Source: Candidatus Eisenbacteria bacterium
GTDB lineage: Bacteria; Eisenbacteria; RBG-16-71-46; CAIMUX01; JAHJDP01
DNA: 51,057 nt
NCBI GenBank assembly: GCA_018831195.1
Contig: JAHJDP010000020.1
Location: 1 to 51,057, forward strand
Direction of reading: 5' to 3'
The notes below the pieces were generated by a model that was not told where the DNA came from, ran no database searches, and worked only from the letters and a program-made list of their open reading frames with translations. Shown here one piece after another: positions 18,645-27,497 of this stretch (position 1 is the first letter of the stretch; every line of letters starts with the position of its first letter). A program made the translations under genes and the position numbers.

Positions 18645-19583
18645 GTGAAACTGAAAGACGCTTGCACGCTATTCGCCAATGCCAATTCAATCAACGATAT
18701 TTCTCCACATACCCGAAGAGCCTATACAAGTGATCTGAGACAATTGAATAAATTCCTCAAACTGGAAATCGCTCTTGCTGCTATCACTCCGGCAATGGTA
18801 AACCAGTGGGCTCAGTCTCTCGCAGATGAGGGATATCTCCCCGCCTCTCGCCGACGCAAGCTTGCCACCACAAGAGTTTTCTTCAATTACTGTGTGCAGA
18901 TCGACCTGATTACAATCTCCCCGATGGAAAAGATTCGGTTCCGTTTTCCAATGCGAATGGTCCCACCTCCGGTGTTAAGCTCAGATGAGGCGCGGCAGTT
19001 TCTCGCTACAATCCGGGCGACGACGAGTATCAATCCTATTCAACAACCGACGCGGTCTCTTCAAAAAGAACTGATAGTCTGGCGCAATCGAGCAATTGTC
19101 GAATTACTCCTTAGCACAGGAATGCGTGTGGGTGAATTAACAAATCTCAATATGGAGGATTTGGATACTATAGAGGGGGCAATCAGAATCCGCGGGAAAG
19201 GACAGCGCTTTCGGCAGGCATTTGTCGTTGATCCCATTGCCCTAGAGGCGCTTCAAGCCTATAAAACCCTACGTTTGCAGGTCTCAACAACTTCATCATA
19301 TCTCTTCCTGAATCGGCTCGGTAATCGACTCGGACCGCAGGGAGTGGCTCTACTCTTGCGTATGCTTGCGAACTCCGTGGGGATTCAACGGAGAATCACC
19401 CCGCATATGTTACGACATACTGCTGCGACACTGCTAATTTTGAATGGTGCGGATATACGCCTTGTGCAGGAGGTTCTCGGTCATTCATCGATTAGTACAA
19501 CGCAACGATACACCCATATCACCAAACCACAGATGAAGAATATGCTGATTCGATACAACCACATGCAGGCTCTCGCTGCCTAG
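18645..19583 (+). CDS. Tyrosine recombinase (XerC/XerD-like integrase)
   Basis: 312 residues starting at a GTG nine bases after GAGGAG. The N-terminal SAM-like core-binding domain reads SPHTRRAYTSDLRQLNKFL. The catalytic domain has LLSTGMRVGELTNL (first Arg), GKGQRFRQAFVV (Lys), PHMLRHTAATLLI (His-x-x-Arg), LGHSSISTTQRYTHI (His/Trp position and nucleophilic Tyr). All catalytic residues are present, so it should be active. It makes staggered cuts through a Tyr-DNA bond at paired inverted sites. Its stop lies 50 bp before a 17-bp repeat that is found again, inverted, 5.9 kb away, bracketing three genes. That makes a role in mobilising this unit plausible but unproven; it could also be a remnant of an integrative element. 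Confidence 0.93.
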   Translation: MKLKDACTLFANANSINDISPHTRRAYTSDLRQLNKFLKLEIALAAITPAMVNQWAQSLADEGYLPASRRRKLATTRVFFNYCVQIDLITISPMEKIRFRFPMRMVPPPVLSSDEARQFLATIRATTSINPIQQPTRSLQKELIVWRNRAIVELLLSTGMRVGELTNLNMEDLDTIEGAIRIRGKGQRFRQAFVVDPIALEALQAYKTLRLQVSTTSSYLFLNRLGNRLGPQGVALLLRMLANSVGIQRRITPHMLRHTAATLLILNGADIRLVQEVLGHSSISTTQRYTHITKPQMKNMLIRYNHMQALAA

Positions 19584-19633
19584 TTGTCCACACTCTAATC
19601 CACAACAAGAGGGTCCATCTTCATCCATGTAGC

Positions 19634-19650
19634 GATAACTAGGAATTATC
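19634..19650 (+). repeat. Left copy of a perfect 17-bp inverted repeat (possible recombination site or operator)
   Basis: GATAACTAGGAATTATC lies 4 bp before the GT2 start codon. Its exact complement is at 25588-25604, just upstream of the STAND gene. The sequence is itself quasi-palindromic (GATAA ... TTATC). A few extra outer bases also agree between the two copies (AxGTAxx before the motif). Confidence 0.85.
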
Positions 19651-19654
19651 CATA

Positions 19655-20773
19655 ATGCCTCGGATCAGTGTCATCGTACCAATTTATAATGGCATTGCCT
19701 TTCTGCAATCGTTCTTTCACTCGTTGGGTATGGCTCTCCCTGACCAGACGCAGCTTATTCTCATAGATGACGCTTCGACGGAGCCGGTGTTTGATGCAGT
19801 ACCCGCAATCCCGAGGGCGAGTGATGTCTTGCGTCTTCGGAATGATCAGAATTCCGGCTATTCAGTCGCTGTTAATCGAGGATTTGAAGTGGCTAATGGC
19901 GACATTATTGTCCAACTCAACACCGATCTCATTCTTGACCCCAACAGCATCAAGGCGATGATCGACCTAATCGAACGCGAACCGAGGGTCGGAATTGTCG
20001 GCTCCAAGTTGATTTTTCCGACGACTGGTCTCGTTCAACATGTGGGTATGGCCTTCGGTCATCACACCAAACCTCACGTGTACTTTGAGCTTCCGTCTAG
20101 TCACCCGCTGTGTAAAAAAACACGCGAGGTTCAAATCACGACCGGCGCAACTGTTGGAATGACCCGCGCTGTACTTGATCAGTTGGGCCCGCTAGATGAA
20201 CGGTACTTCAATCATAACGAGGACATCGACCACTGCCTTAAAGCCCGACGACTGGGTCTAAAGAATTTTGTGTGTGCCCAATCAATTGCCTACCACTGGG
20301 AGAGCCAGTCTGGACCGGCGCGCTTCGCGAGGGTCGAGGCTTCCGAAGCATCGTTCTGGTCCACATGGGGAGGAGCTTACGACATCGACTTGGGCAGATT
20401 CGTTGATGAGGCTCTGGATCATGTTATCGCCCAGGCTCCCTCACTGGAGACGACCAGCTTCGAAATTCTCAACTTATCCCGCGGAGTCGATGAATCGATC
20501 GTCCTCGAGCGGCTTGCGCAGCGTTGGCGGGGAATTCAGGATCACGTTCGCCCGGTCCGCCAGTTGAATAATCCCGTAGAACGGCTCTGGCTCCCGATGG
20601 TGCTCCCCCACTGGGTGGTCACTGAGCCCAAGCCTTTTATCTACCTGGTTGATCAATATCGAGAGCTCGAAGAGAACGTTCTTTGGTTCCAGAATCGGCG
20701 GCGCGTCGTTGAAGACGAGTTGATCGTCGACCTGAGAGCCGGGGTCGTAAGAACATCGGAGGGCTTCTGCTAG
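19655..20773 (+). CDS. Glycosyltransferase family 2
   Basis: 372 residues. A GT-A fold N-terminus is clear: PRISVIVPIYNGIAFLQSFF, LILIDDAST (nucleotide-binding Asp), NSGYSVAVNRG, DIIVQLNTDLIL (DxD equivalent, here NTD) and then FNHNEDIDHCLKARRLG (ED acid pair). It resembles rhamnosyl/GlcNAc transferases of the WcaA/RfbF type. The last 120 residues are not recognised and may bind the acceptor. There is no membrane segment. The AGGA within the 17-bp repeat is the only ribosome-binding-like element. Its stop is one base before the ATG of the DegT-type gene, so the two are co-translated. Together they suggest the making and transfer of an amino sugar, or modification of a surface glycan; the substrate is unknown. 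Confidence 0.88.
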   Translation: MPRISVIVPIYNGIAFLQSFFHSLGMALPDQTQLILIDDASTEPVFDAVPAIPRASDVLRLRNDQNSGYSVAVNRGFEVANGDIIVQLNTDLILDPNSIKAMIDLIEREPRVGIVGSKLIFPTTGLVQHVGMAFGHHTKPHVYFELPSSHPLCKKTREVQITTGATVGMTRAVLDQLGPLDERYFNHNEDIDHCLKARRLGLKNFVCAQSIAYHWESQSGPARFARVEASEASFWSTWGGAYDIDLGRFVDEALDHVIAQAPSLETTSFEILNLSRGVDESIVLERLAQRWRGIQDHVRPVRQLNNPVERLWLPMVLPHWVVTEPKPFIYLVDQYRELEENVLWFQNRRRVVEDELIVDLRAGVVRTSEGFC

Positions 20774-20774
20774 T

Positions 20775-21890
20775 ATGATTAACCTGTTCCAGCCGAATCT
20801 AGGTGATGCTGAGATCGAGGCGATTCGCGAGGTATTCACCTCCAACTGGCTTGGACCGGGAGTGCGCGCTCAAGCCTTCGAGCGGAAGTTCGCAGAATAT
20901 ATTGGTCGTCCACCGTCCGAGCTAATAACCGTCTCGAACTGTACCGAGGGATTATTCCAGGCAGTCACCGCACTGGGGTTAGGGCCGGGAGACGACGTGA
21001 TTTTTCCTTCGGTGGGCTTTGTAGGCGCTGCGCACGCAGTACGTAATAGTGGCGCACGAGTCGTGCTGTGCGACGTTGACTCTACGACACTGAATCCCCG
21101 TATTGAACACTTCGAACATGCAATCACGGAGAAGACGAGAGCGGCGATCATCCTTCACTACGGCGGTTATCCAGGCGATGTAGTGGAGCTCTCCAAATTT
21201 GCAGAGGCGCGATCAATTTCGATGATTGAGGATGCCGCATGCGCGTTGGGGTCCTTCACGATGGAGAAGGCCTGTGGGACCTTTGGTGAGGTGGGAGCCT
21301 GGTCCTTTGATTCGATGAAGATGTTGGTCACCGGAGACGGAGGAATGGTATGGGCCAAGCGCCAGCTGATAGCAGACAAGATACGTGCTGGGATTAGGCT
21401 TGGTGTTGAGTCATCTGGATTCCACCGACGAACTCGCTCTGCCCAGTGGTGGGAAATCAATCCGGTCATGATAGGACGCCGCGGAACAATGAACGATATT
21501 GCAGCGGCAGTTGGATTAGTGCAACTCGATCGGCTGCCAGGCTTTCTCTGTCAGCGCGCTGAGGTTGCGGCAAGGTACGATGCTGAGTTGTCCGATCTGG
21601 TGTGGCTTCGCTTGCCTCCAAGAGCTCCCGCTCGAGCTGCCCGAACGTTCTATTGGGTTCAAACAGCTCCCGAGACTCGCGATCGATTGGCGCTGTACCT
21701 CCTACAACATGAGATCTACACGAGCTTTCGCTACTGGCCGCTACACAAGACTCGAATGTATCAGTCGCATAGGGCATTTCCGGGAGCCGACCTAGCAGCA
21801 GCGTCGACCCTTCTGTTGCCACTGCATCAGGGTCTCTCGACGACTGATGTTAGTCGCGTCATTGACGCGGTTCGAAGGTTTCCAGCGTGA
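20775..21890 (+). CDS. DegT/DnrJ/EryC1/StrS-family PLP aminotransferase
   Basis: 371 residues of a fold-type I PLP enzyme. Diagnostic parts: FTSNWLGPGVRAQAFERKFA, TVSNCTEGLFQAVTALGLGP (phosphate-binding loop), DDVIFPSVGFVGAAHAV, MIEDAACALGSF (PLP-stacking Asp/Ala) and SFDSMKMLVTGDGGMV (lysine that forms the Schiff base). Family members transaminate nucleotide-linked keto sugars. Here no sugar dehydratase or nucleotidyltransferase is adjacent, so the keto-sugar would have to come from elsewhere. It is coupled to the GT2 gene (1-bp gap) and convergent with the STAND gene, whose stop lies only 5 bp away. Confidence 0.92.
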   Translation: MINLFQPNLGDAEIEAIREVFTSNWLGPGVRAQAFERKFAEYIGRPPSELITVSNCTEGLFQAVTALGLGPGDDVIFPSVGFVGAAHAVRNSGARVVLCDVDSTTLNPRIEHFEHAITEKTRAAIILHYGGYPGDVVELSKFAEARSISMIEDAACALGSFTMEKACGTFGEVGAWSFDSMKMLVTGDGGMVWAKRQLIADKIRAGIRLGVESSGFHRRTRSAQWWEINPVMIGRRGTMNDIAAAVGLVQLDRLPGFLCQRAEVAARYDAELSDLVWLRLPPRAPARAARTFYWVQTAPETRDRLALYLLQHEIYTSFRYWPLHKTRMYQSHRAFPGADLAAASTLLLPLHQGLSTTDVSRVIDAVRRFPA

Positions 21891-21895
21891 GATCT

Positions 21896-24800
21896 TTAAT
21901 AAATCACATAATCCCACTCCTCGACACGTAACCATTCATGGCTTCGGTATCCGCCCCGATCCTGCCGTAGGATCCCATTTTCTGGGTCTAGAAAACAGCT
22001 CCGGAGTGATGGATAGCGTTCGAGTGCAGCCAAGCCCAAATCGTCTCCGGCCTGTATTAGGAACCGCACCGCATGGGCTAGCGGAACCCGTACCAAGTCA
22101 AAGCGCGCCGATCGGTCGGGCCGCGGATAGGGAGAAATCGTCTCCTCCAGAATCTCCAACGCGGCGCGCGCGTGATCTCGCACACTCTCCATGGCTCTCC
22201 GCTTTTGTCGATACAACGATGTCGCAAGATTGATGTGTGCGCGCCATAGGGTCTCCATCTGGCGTCCACGCGCAGCCGCAGCCACCGCTTGAGCGAACCA
22301 GGACACTTCATCGTCTTCATCATGCAATGCGCTGATGATTCCGAGAAGAAGCGCAGCTGCACCCGCATCCGGGTAGCGCCCGACGCGAAATGAACTCGTG
22401 AATACCGGCCTTAGTAACGCGGTAGCTTCTGCGAGTTTCGGCAGGGCCTTACTCCTATCCGACGTCCAGGAGCGATGCGCCAGCAACAGAAGAGCCATAC
22501 TCAGATTGATTGCGATTGTGTCTTGTGTTTCTTGGGTAATCGTTTCGGCATCTGTGTGTATGAGGCACTCCCTTAGAATTGACTCGGAGGTTTCAGGCTC
22601 CTTCGCCAAGAGGATGTTTGCATGGGTACTTACGACGTCGAGTGAAAGAGGAGTCGCCACTTGACGCGCAATCCCCACTGCACGCTCAGAGATCTCAAGT
22701 GCCAGCGCGATTTTCCCGCCTAACGCGAGAGCCACTGCGTATGAGTGAAGTGCTTCCATCTCCAAATTCTGCCAGGCTGAAATTTCTTCTGTCGCATGCT
22801 CGGTACTGAACGCTCCGATGTCGCGGACAGCCGTTGCGGCGACTTCTGACGCCCTCGCGGGCTGCCTATCATTGAACAAGATCTGCGATCGGAGAACTTC
22901 TGCAGTGAGTAGTCGAAGCTGCAAGCCTTCGAGCGTTCGCGATGCTCGCGATCCACGGTTGGAGATCCTTTGGTGAAGTCGATCGCGCAGACGGTCGATC
23001 CGGTGAGCCGCCTGCATGCGATCACTACTTAAGAGGCTCCTGCACAACTCGATTTCATCGTCACAGCACTTCAGGAACGACTGCATTCTGAGCGACGACT
23101 GTGCGTCCCCGGCCCAGGTGAAATCGAGCAAGGTAGTGAGAGTCCGACGAACAAGGCTGAGATCACCGCGACGTCGCGCCCCGTTGAGCGCACTTCTCAG
23201 AAGCGAGCGTACCCTACCAGCATCTGGCGCGGGTGACGCAAGGAGAATCCGTGCCCATCTGAACCTGCCGGCGGGATCTAGCCTTGGAGACTGTGCAAAC
23301 CATTTATCGTAGATCTCAACAACTCTTTCTTGCTCCTGCGGAGCCACCTCGAGGCGCCGCAGAGACTGAAAGTAATTCTCGTGACGGAAGGCAACCTCAC
23401 CTTGCTCGCCGTCTCCTGTCCAGAGAAATTCAGCGGCGTTGATCTCCACCAGCGATAAGTCCGGCCCAATCCCTCTCCATAAATGGCGAAACAGAGGAAC
23501 TGGCATGCGGTCTTCGAGGAGAGATGCGGCCCACAACAGGGTTGCCAGCTCCGGCTTGCGCGCCCTCAGATATCGCCACCGGAGTTCGATTGAGTCGAAG
23601 ACTGTCTCAGGCAGCATGGGTTGTTCCCTGTCTGGCTGGATCATGTAAAGCAGTCCGGTCTCAGGATTCTGACCCAAGACACGACGTTCTTTGAGAAGCT
23701 GGATCTGCTCCAGGGTATGAAAGGGATTACCGCCGGCTGTTCGGTGGATTCGTTCGACAAGAGAATTCTGGAGTTCGAGCAGTGCAGTAGGAATAAATCG
23801 CTGTGCACTATGTCGATCCTCGAACAGACGCCGGGCGAACTCCAAGCTATCTGTCGGTTCGAAGGGCGGGCAAGACACGATGGAGCAATCGAGCTTCCCT
23901 AGGAACGCCTCGAACGTGCGAGTTGACCAAGACTTGGGCCCGAGACTGCGTGACTCTCGGACACGTCCTTCGAAAATAAAAAGGACCCCGTTCGCGAGAT
24001 CGCTCGACGAGATACCATCCGTAGTGCGGACCATATCTAGCTGCCAAATGAGGCGTTCCAACAGCAAGAGAACTTCAGCGTTGCACCAATGGAGATCCTG
24101 TAGGTGTATGATCAGTGGAGCATGTCGGGTTCTTACGAAAATCAGAAGCAGAAGAGAGGACAAGACCGCTTGCTCAGTCGCGGTTCCCGACACGCGGTCG
24201 TTCATCCCAATGATCGACCGGATCGCGGGTGATGCTCGGTTGGCCAGGTTTTGGTCATATTGAGAAATCGCTATAATCACGCGGTCTGCGGGGTCTCCAA
24301 TCGGTACACTCGCAGTCGCCAGACCGATCAAGAGATCGGCTAGAACTCGATGCGGATCGTCAAGGGTCTTTGCTTGTTTGGCCTGTACGACATCGCTGCC
24401 GCGGCGGCGTTTTTCGAGGGAGAATTCCTCGCATAGTCTGCTCTTCCCACTCCCTCCGGCTCCCACAACTCCAACGCAAGCGACACCCCGCGCAAGTACT
24501 CGGTTGTACTCCTGAGAAAGCTTCATCAGGGCAGCCCGGAACGGTCGGTCGAAGAAACGAGGTCTTACGTTCTCGACGACCTGGACCTGCCCAAGGCCGA
24601 TTTTTTGGGTGCGTTCGGCCGAACCGTCAGTCAGCCGCCCGATGATCACTTCTCCGAGATCGACTCTTCCGACGGAGTACGAGATCAGCTCGATGGAGAC
24701 CTGTGCGCTGATCGGATCGTCGGCTGAGGAACTGACAACGCATTCGACTCCGACTTCAGCATCCGCGCCGATCGGCCCAATGAGCGTAATGGACTCATCG

Positions 24801-25567
24801 GGCAGGCCATACTTTCCACCACGTTTCGGCTTCCACCAAAGGCGCGTTCCGCGTGATGCCAGAAGAGAAGAACGAACTTTCAACGGGATGTGGAACGGCA
24901 CACCTGCGAGCACGTGGGCGGGTACAACAGCGTTCAGAGAGTCACTGCTCGGCTTTGTACAACACCCTTTGAAGTACTTCAGGACATCCCACACCTCGGT
25001 TTCAGACAAGCCCTCCCGGAGAATAGGATCAACGACTGCGAGGTGATCGCGCATGAGCCCTTCGATCTGGCGTCGATCGAGAATGTGGCAATGACGTTGA
25101 TAAGTCGTCTCGAGAATACGACGCGCTCTATCCACCCGGCTCTGCGTCAAGCGAGCTGATAGAGCAACGACAAAGAAGGTCGGATTGATCGTGCTCGACA
25201 TCCGTGCCAAGCTGCCGGCGACCTCGGCGACGACATCATTGACGCGGCTCCGTTTCTTGCATTGACCGCCGACCGTGATGGCAGCTGCTATGCCGAGTTC
25301 TTTGTCTTCGAGAAACCGACCCTGCCCAACGAAGTCCAAACCGCCATCTGGTAGATTGGGCGTCACATACCAATCATATTCCGGACGTAGGCGGGCAAAG
25401 ATGGCGGCGACAATTACCTCGAAAAATTGAAGCCTTACAGGAGCTGGCGGGGCTGGTTCTGATGTCCCTAGAACCCTCACAACGAAGTCGGGAGGTACCT
25501 TCCAGTAGAAGCTCCGGGCGAGAAGATTCCATACGCGCCGTTCCGTTATGCTTTCAGCCTTCATCAA
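21896..25567 (-). CDS. Restriction-endonuclease-like / STAND ATPase fusion (Avs-like architecture)
   Basis: 1223 residues. The N-terminus (about 1-190) looks like a PD-(D/E)xK nuclease of the Mrr/restriction type: LQFFEVIVAAIFARLRPEYD, PDGGLDF (Asp74/Asp78) and VGGQCKK (Gln102-Cys-Lys104), then VALSARLTQSRVDRARRIL. Residues 200-340 form a beta-rich linker. The NTPase has Walker A GVVGAGGSGKS (366-376) and Walker B PLIIHLQDLHW (Asp491), the AAA_16/STAND style. The C-terminal 500 residues are helical repeats (TPR-like). This effector-NTPase-repeat order is that of antiviral STAND proteins (Avs) and of signalling ATPases. The two copies of a 17-bp motif lie upstream of this gene and of the convergent GT2 gene. 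Function as a phage sensor is inference. Confidence 0.85.
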   Translation of the reverse strand: MMKAESITERRVWNLLARSFYWKVPPDFVVRVLGTSEPAPPAPVRLQFFEVIVAAIFARLRPEYDWYVTPNLPDGGLDFVGQGRFLEDKELGIAAAITVGGQCKKRSRVNDVVAEVAGSLARMSSTINPTFFVVALSARLTQSRVDRARRILETTYQRHCHILDRRQIEGLMRDHLAVVDPILREGLSETEVWDVLKYFKGCCTKPSSDSLNAVVPAHVLAGVPFHIPLKVRSSLLASRGTRLWWKPKRGGKYGLPDESITLIGPIGADAEVGVECVVSSSADDPISAQVSIELISYSVGRVDLGEVIIGRLTDGSAERTQKIGLGQVQVVENVRPRFFDRPFRAALMKLSQEYNRVLARGVACVGVVGAGGSGKSRLCEEFSLEKRRRGSDVVQAKQAKTLDDPHRVLADLLIGLATASVPIGDPADRVIIAISQYDQNLANRASPAIRSIIGMNDRVSGTATEQAVLSSLLLLIFVRTRHAPLIIHLQDLHWCNAEVLLLLERLIWQLDMVRTTDGISSSDLANGVLFIFEGRVRESRSLGPKSWSTRTFEAFLGKLDCSIVSCPPFEPTDSLEFARRLFEDRHSAQRFIPTALLELQNSLVERIHRTAGGNPFHTLEQIQLLKERRVLGQNPETGLLYMIQPDREQPMLPETVFDSIELRWRYLRARKPELATLLWAASLLEDRMPVPLFRHLWRGIGPDLSLVEINAAEFLWTGDGEQGEVAFRHENYFQSLRRLEVAPQEQERVVEIYDKWFAQSPRLDPAGRFRWARILLASPAPDAGRVRSLLRSALNGARRRGDLSLVRRTLTTLLDFTWAGDAQSSLRMQSFLKCCDDEIELCRSLLSSDRMQAAHRIDRLRDRLHQRISNRGSRASRTLEGLQLRLLTAEVLRSQILFNDRQPARASEVAATAVRDIGAFSTEHATEEISAWQNLEMEALHSYAVALALGGKIALALEISERAVGIARQVATPLSLDVVSTHANILLAKEPETSESILRECLIHTDAETITQETQDTIAINLSMALLLLAHRSWTSDRSKALPKLAEATALLRPVFTSSFRVGRYPDAGAAALLLGIISALHDEDDEVSWFAQAVAAAARGRQMETLWRAHINLATSLYRQKRRAMESVRDHARAALEILEETISPYPRPDRSARFDLVRVPLAHAVRFLIQAGDDLGLAALERYPSLRSCFLDPENGILRQDRGGYRSHEWLRVEEWDYVIY

Positions 25568-25587
25568 GGTTTACGTCCGATGGGTGA

Positions 25588-25604
25588 GATAATTCCTAGT
25601 TATC
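25588..25604 (-). repeat. Right copy of the perfect 17-bp inverted repeat
   Basis: GATAATTCCTAGTTATC is the exact complement of 19634-19650. Read along the STAND gene's strand, it sits 20 bp upstream of its start codon, in the same orientation relative to that gene as the left copy is to GT2. Confidence 0.85.
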
Positions 25605-26040
25605 AATACTTCATCAACTCTCATAGTGCAGCCGGTTTCTCTCCACCCAGTGGCTCACAATCTCGACAGCAATTGAGAACACGGCCCATGAAGCGAAACC
25701 TTTGTACACAAAGACAACCCAACCAAGATCATTATAGCAACGGACAGGGAGAAAACAAGTTTGAAAGCTCTTTTTCGCGATTCACATTCCGGCAAAGTCG
25801 GCCTGCTGGACCGGAATACGCCTACACAAGGGGCGACACAACAGCATAGCAATGACAGGGAGTCCCTGGGAGTGAGGTAGTGGGACAGTACAGAGGGACA
25901 TAGAACAAGTCATTTGCCTCTTGGCTATATTCCCTATTTCCTTCTCCCTTTATGCTTTAAAGTCAAACTCAGACCTGTTAAGTACGAAGACCTCAGCACC
26001 GAAACACAGCAAATAGCACTAGGCCCACTGGTCACCCCAG
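25605..26040. other. Gene-free stretch between the repeat-bracketed unit and the MFS gene
   Basis: No convincing gene is seen: an 89-codon plus frame and a 65-codon minus frame overlap and lack domains. It contains one copy (25785-25812) of a 28-bp dispersed repeat also found at 48176-48203. The MFS promoter follows at 26048. Confidence 0.45.
25785..25812 (+). repeat. Dispersed 28-bp repeat, copy 1
   Basis: It matches 48176-48203 at 23 of 28 positions (shared blocks CATTCCGG and AAGTCGGCC). The look, with repeated CCGG-AAGTCGGCC blocks, recalls flanks of IS21-type elements, but no IS21 gene is present. Confidence 0.5.
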
Positions 26041-26047
26041 TACGAAT

Positions 26048-26076
26048 TTGTCCTTAGTGGTGGATTTTGATATAAT
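26048..26076 (+). promoter_or_regulatory. Sigma70-type promoter for the MFS-type gene
   Basis: TTGTCC (26048-26053), a 17-bp spacer and TATAAT (26071-26076). Initiation would fall near 26083, leaving only about seven bases before the ATG at 26090, so the mRNA would be almost leaderless; no ribosome binding site is visible. Confidence 0.55.
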
Positions 26077-26089
26077 GTTATAAAAGCTT

Positions 26090-27238
26090 ATGGCACAATC
26101 CGTACACGCAATATTACAGTACTTCAAACATCTGGAATCAGGGCATTCTCTTATCTCACTTATTAACATACCCAACGCTATTGGCTTGAGTTTTGCTTCG
26201 CTCTACTTTAAATCTCAGGGGCTTCCCATATTTAAGATTATCATCGTTTGGGCGATTAGTCCGGCGGTAGCAATGCTAGTCGTGTCACTGGTGCGATCTT
26301 ATTCCATTCGTACGTTCTTGTGCATTGGAATATTGCTATATGCCATGAAAGCGCTGACATTATTTTTCTATTTTAAATATTCGTACCTGCTCTATGGCAT
26401 GCTGGCCGGTCTTGTGCTGGGTATTTTTTGGGTGGCGCTGAACTACATTTTCTTTTCACGCTCTCCCTCTGCAAACCATGCCAAAAACTCATCAGTCTAT
26501 TTTATTATTCCCTCGCTGCTCGGCATCATACTCCCTCCGGTAGGGGCGCTGATCATCGGCTATACCAATTTTAAGGTTTTGTTTGCGCTGGTGGTTTTAT
26601 TGTCACCGATATCTTTGGGTTATGTGCTAAAGAAAATTCCAGCCCAAATAGCAGTATTCAACTTTCGTGATTCGCACAGACGATTTAAGGGACTCAAGCT
26701 CATTACCGGCTTTGAAGGTGCCTTACATTTTTTCCAAAGTGTATTCATTCCGGTTTATATACTTTTATTCCTGACCAGTGAATTTGAAGTAGGTGGATTC
26801 CACAGCTACACAGCATTTATAGGTTTTATTGTAACCGTAATACTGGCCAAATACTCGGACAAGCAACAGAAGCGTCTGGTCGTCATAGCGCCATTGCTGA
26901 TAGCCATGGGAGTGGTTATTTTGCTTTTGGGAGCAATTCACCAGGTGTGGTGGTGGCTGATGCTCATTGGCGTGTATTCATTTCTTGATAACATCACTCT
27001 GCCAATACGATTTGCTATTCCCATGGATTTTAAAGGAAAAGATATTGGTTTCTGGGCCATGAGCGAATTCTATGGAAATTTTGGAAGGACAGTACTTCTT
27101 GCCCTATCAGCTGTCTTTTTTTACTTCAACGCGTATTGGTTGGCTTTTATAATATTTGCCCTGATTGCCTTATTCTATCCAAGTGTAATTAATTACCAAA
27201 TCAAGAGAAACTTACACAAGCCGTTATTAACCTCATAG
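26090..27238 (+). CDS. MFS-type membrane transporter
   Basis: 382 residues, nearly all hydrophobic, with about 11-12 membrane segments in two halves (for example TFLCIGILLYAMKALTLFFY, YLLYGMLAGLVLGIFWVALN, YFIIPSLLGIILPPVGALII; second half GVVILLLGAIHQVWWWLMLI). The mid-loop after segment six (KKIPAQIAVFNFRDSHRRFK) is basic, as in MFS proteins. Substrate unknown. The gene is markedly more AT-rich than its neighbours, has no Shine-Dalgarno sequence and uses codons unlike them, so it was probably acquired by transfer from a Bacteroidetes-like donor. It stands alone, between two mobile regions. Confidence 0.8.
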   Translation: MAQSVHAILQYFKHLESGHSLISLINIPNAIGLSFASLYFKSQGLPIFKIIIVWAISPAVAMLVVSLVRSYSIRTFLCIGILLYAMKALTLFFYFKYSYLLYGMLAGLVLGIFWVALNYIFFSRSPSANHAKNSSVYFIIPSLLGIILPPVGALIIGYTNFKVLFALVVLLSPISLGYVLKKIPAQIAVFNFRDSHRRFKGLKLITGFEGALHFFQSVFIPVYILLFLTSEFEVGGFHSYTAFIGFIVTVILAKYSDKQQKRLVVIAPLLIAMGVVILLLGAIHQVWWWLMLIGVYSFLDNITLPIRFAIPMDFKGKDIGFWAMSEFYGNFGRTVLLALSAVFFYFNAYWLAFIIFALIALFYPSVINYQIKRNLHKPLLTS

Positions 27239-27497
27239 AACTCACGGGAATTACAACTTTGCAATTTAAATACGAATAACATATAGATGACACCTTCACT
27301 GCTAGTCTTCAATAATCAGAAATCCAAAAGAAAATTTCTCCTTGCTTCAACCAACCCGAACCTCACATATTCAAATGCCCCATAGGACCTCACCGGGCCA
27401 GGATGCTTCAGTACTCACGCAATATCCGCGCCGCTCGGATATTGATCGCATACCGGCCCGAAATGCAATTCAATTTACGACTCCGTGAAATGACCGC

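Noticed and set aside
25580-25852. Small overlapping frames on both strands after the STAND gene
   Set aside because: They overlap the 17-bp and 28-bp repeats, lack start signals and show no protein pattern.
27491-27497. CGCTTAC, which resembles the classical IS66 end GTAAGCG
   Set aside because: It is in the wrong orientation for an element on its right, and the true IS66 ends with an 8-bp duplication are at 27720 and 30166.
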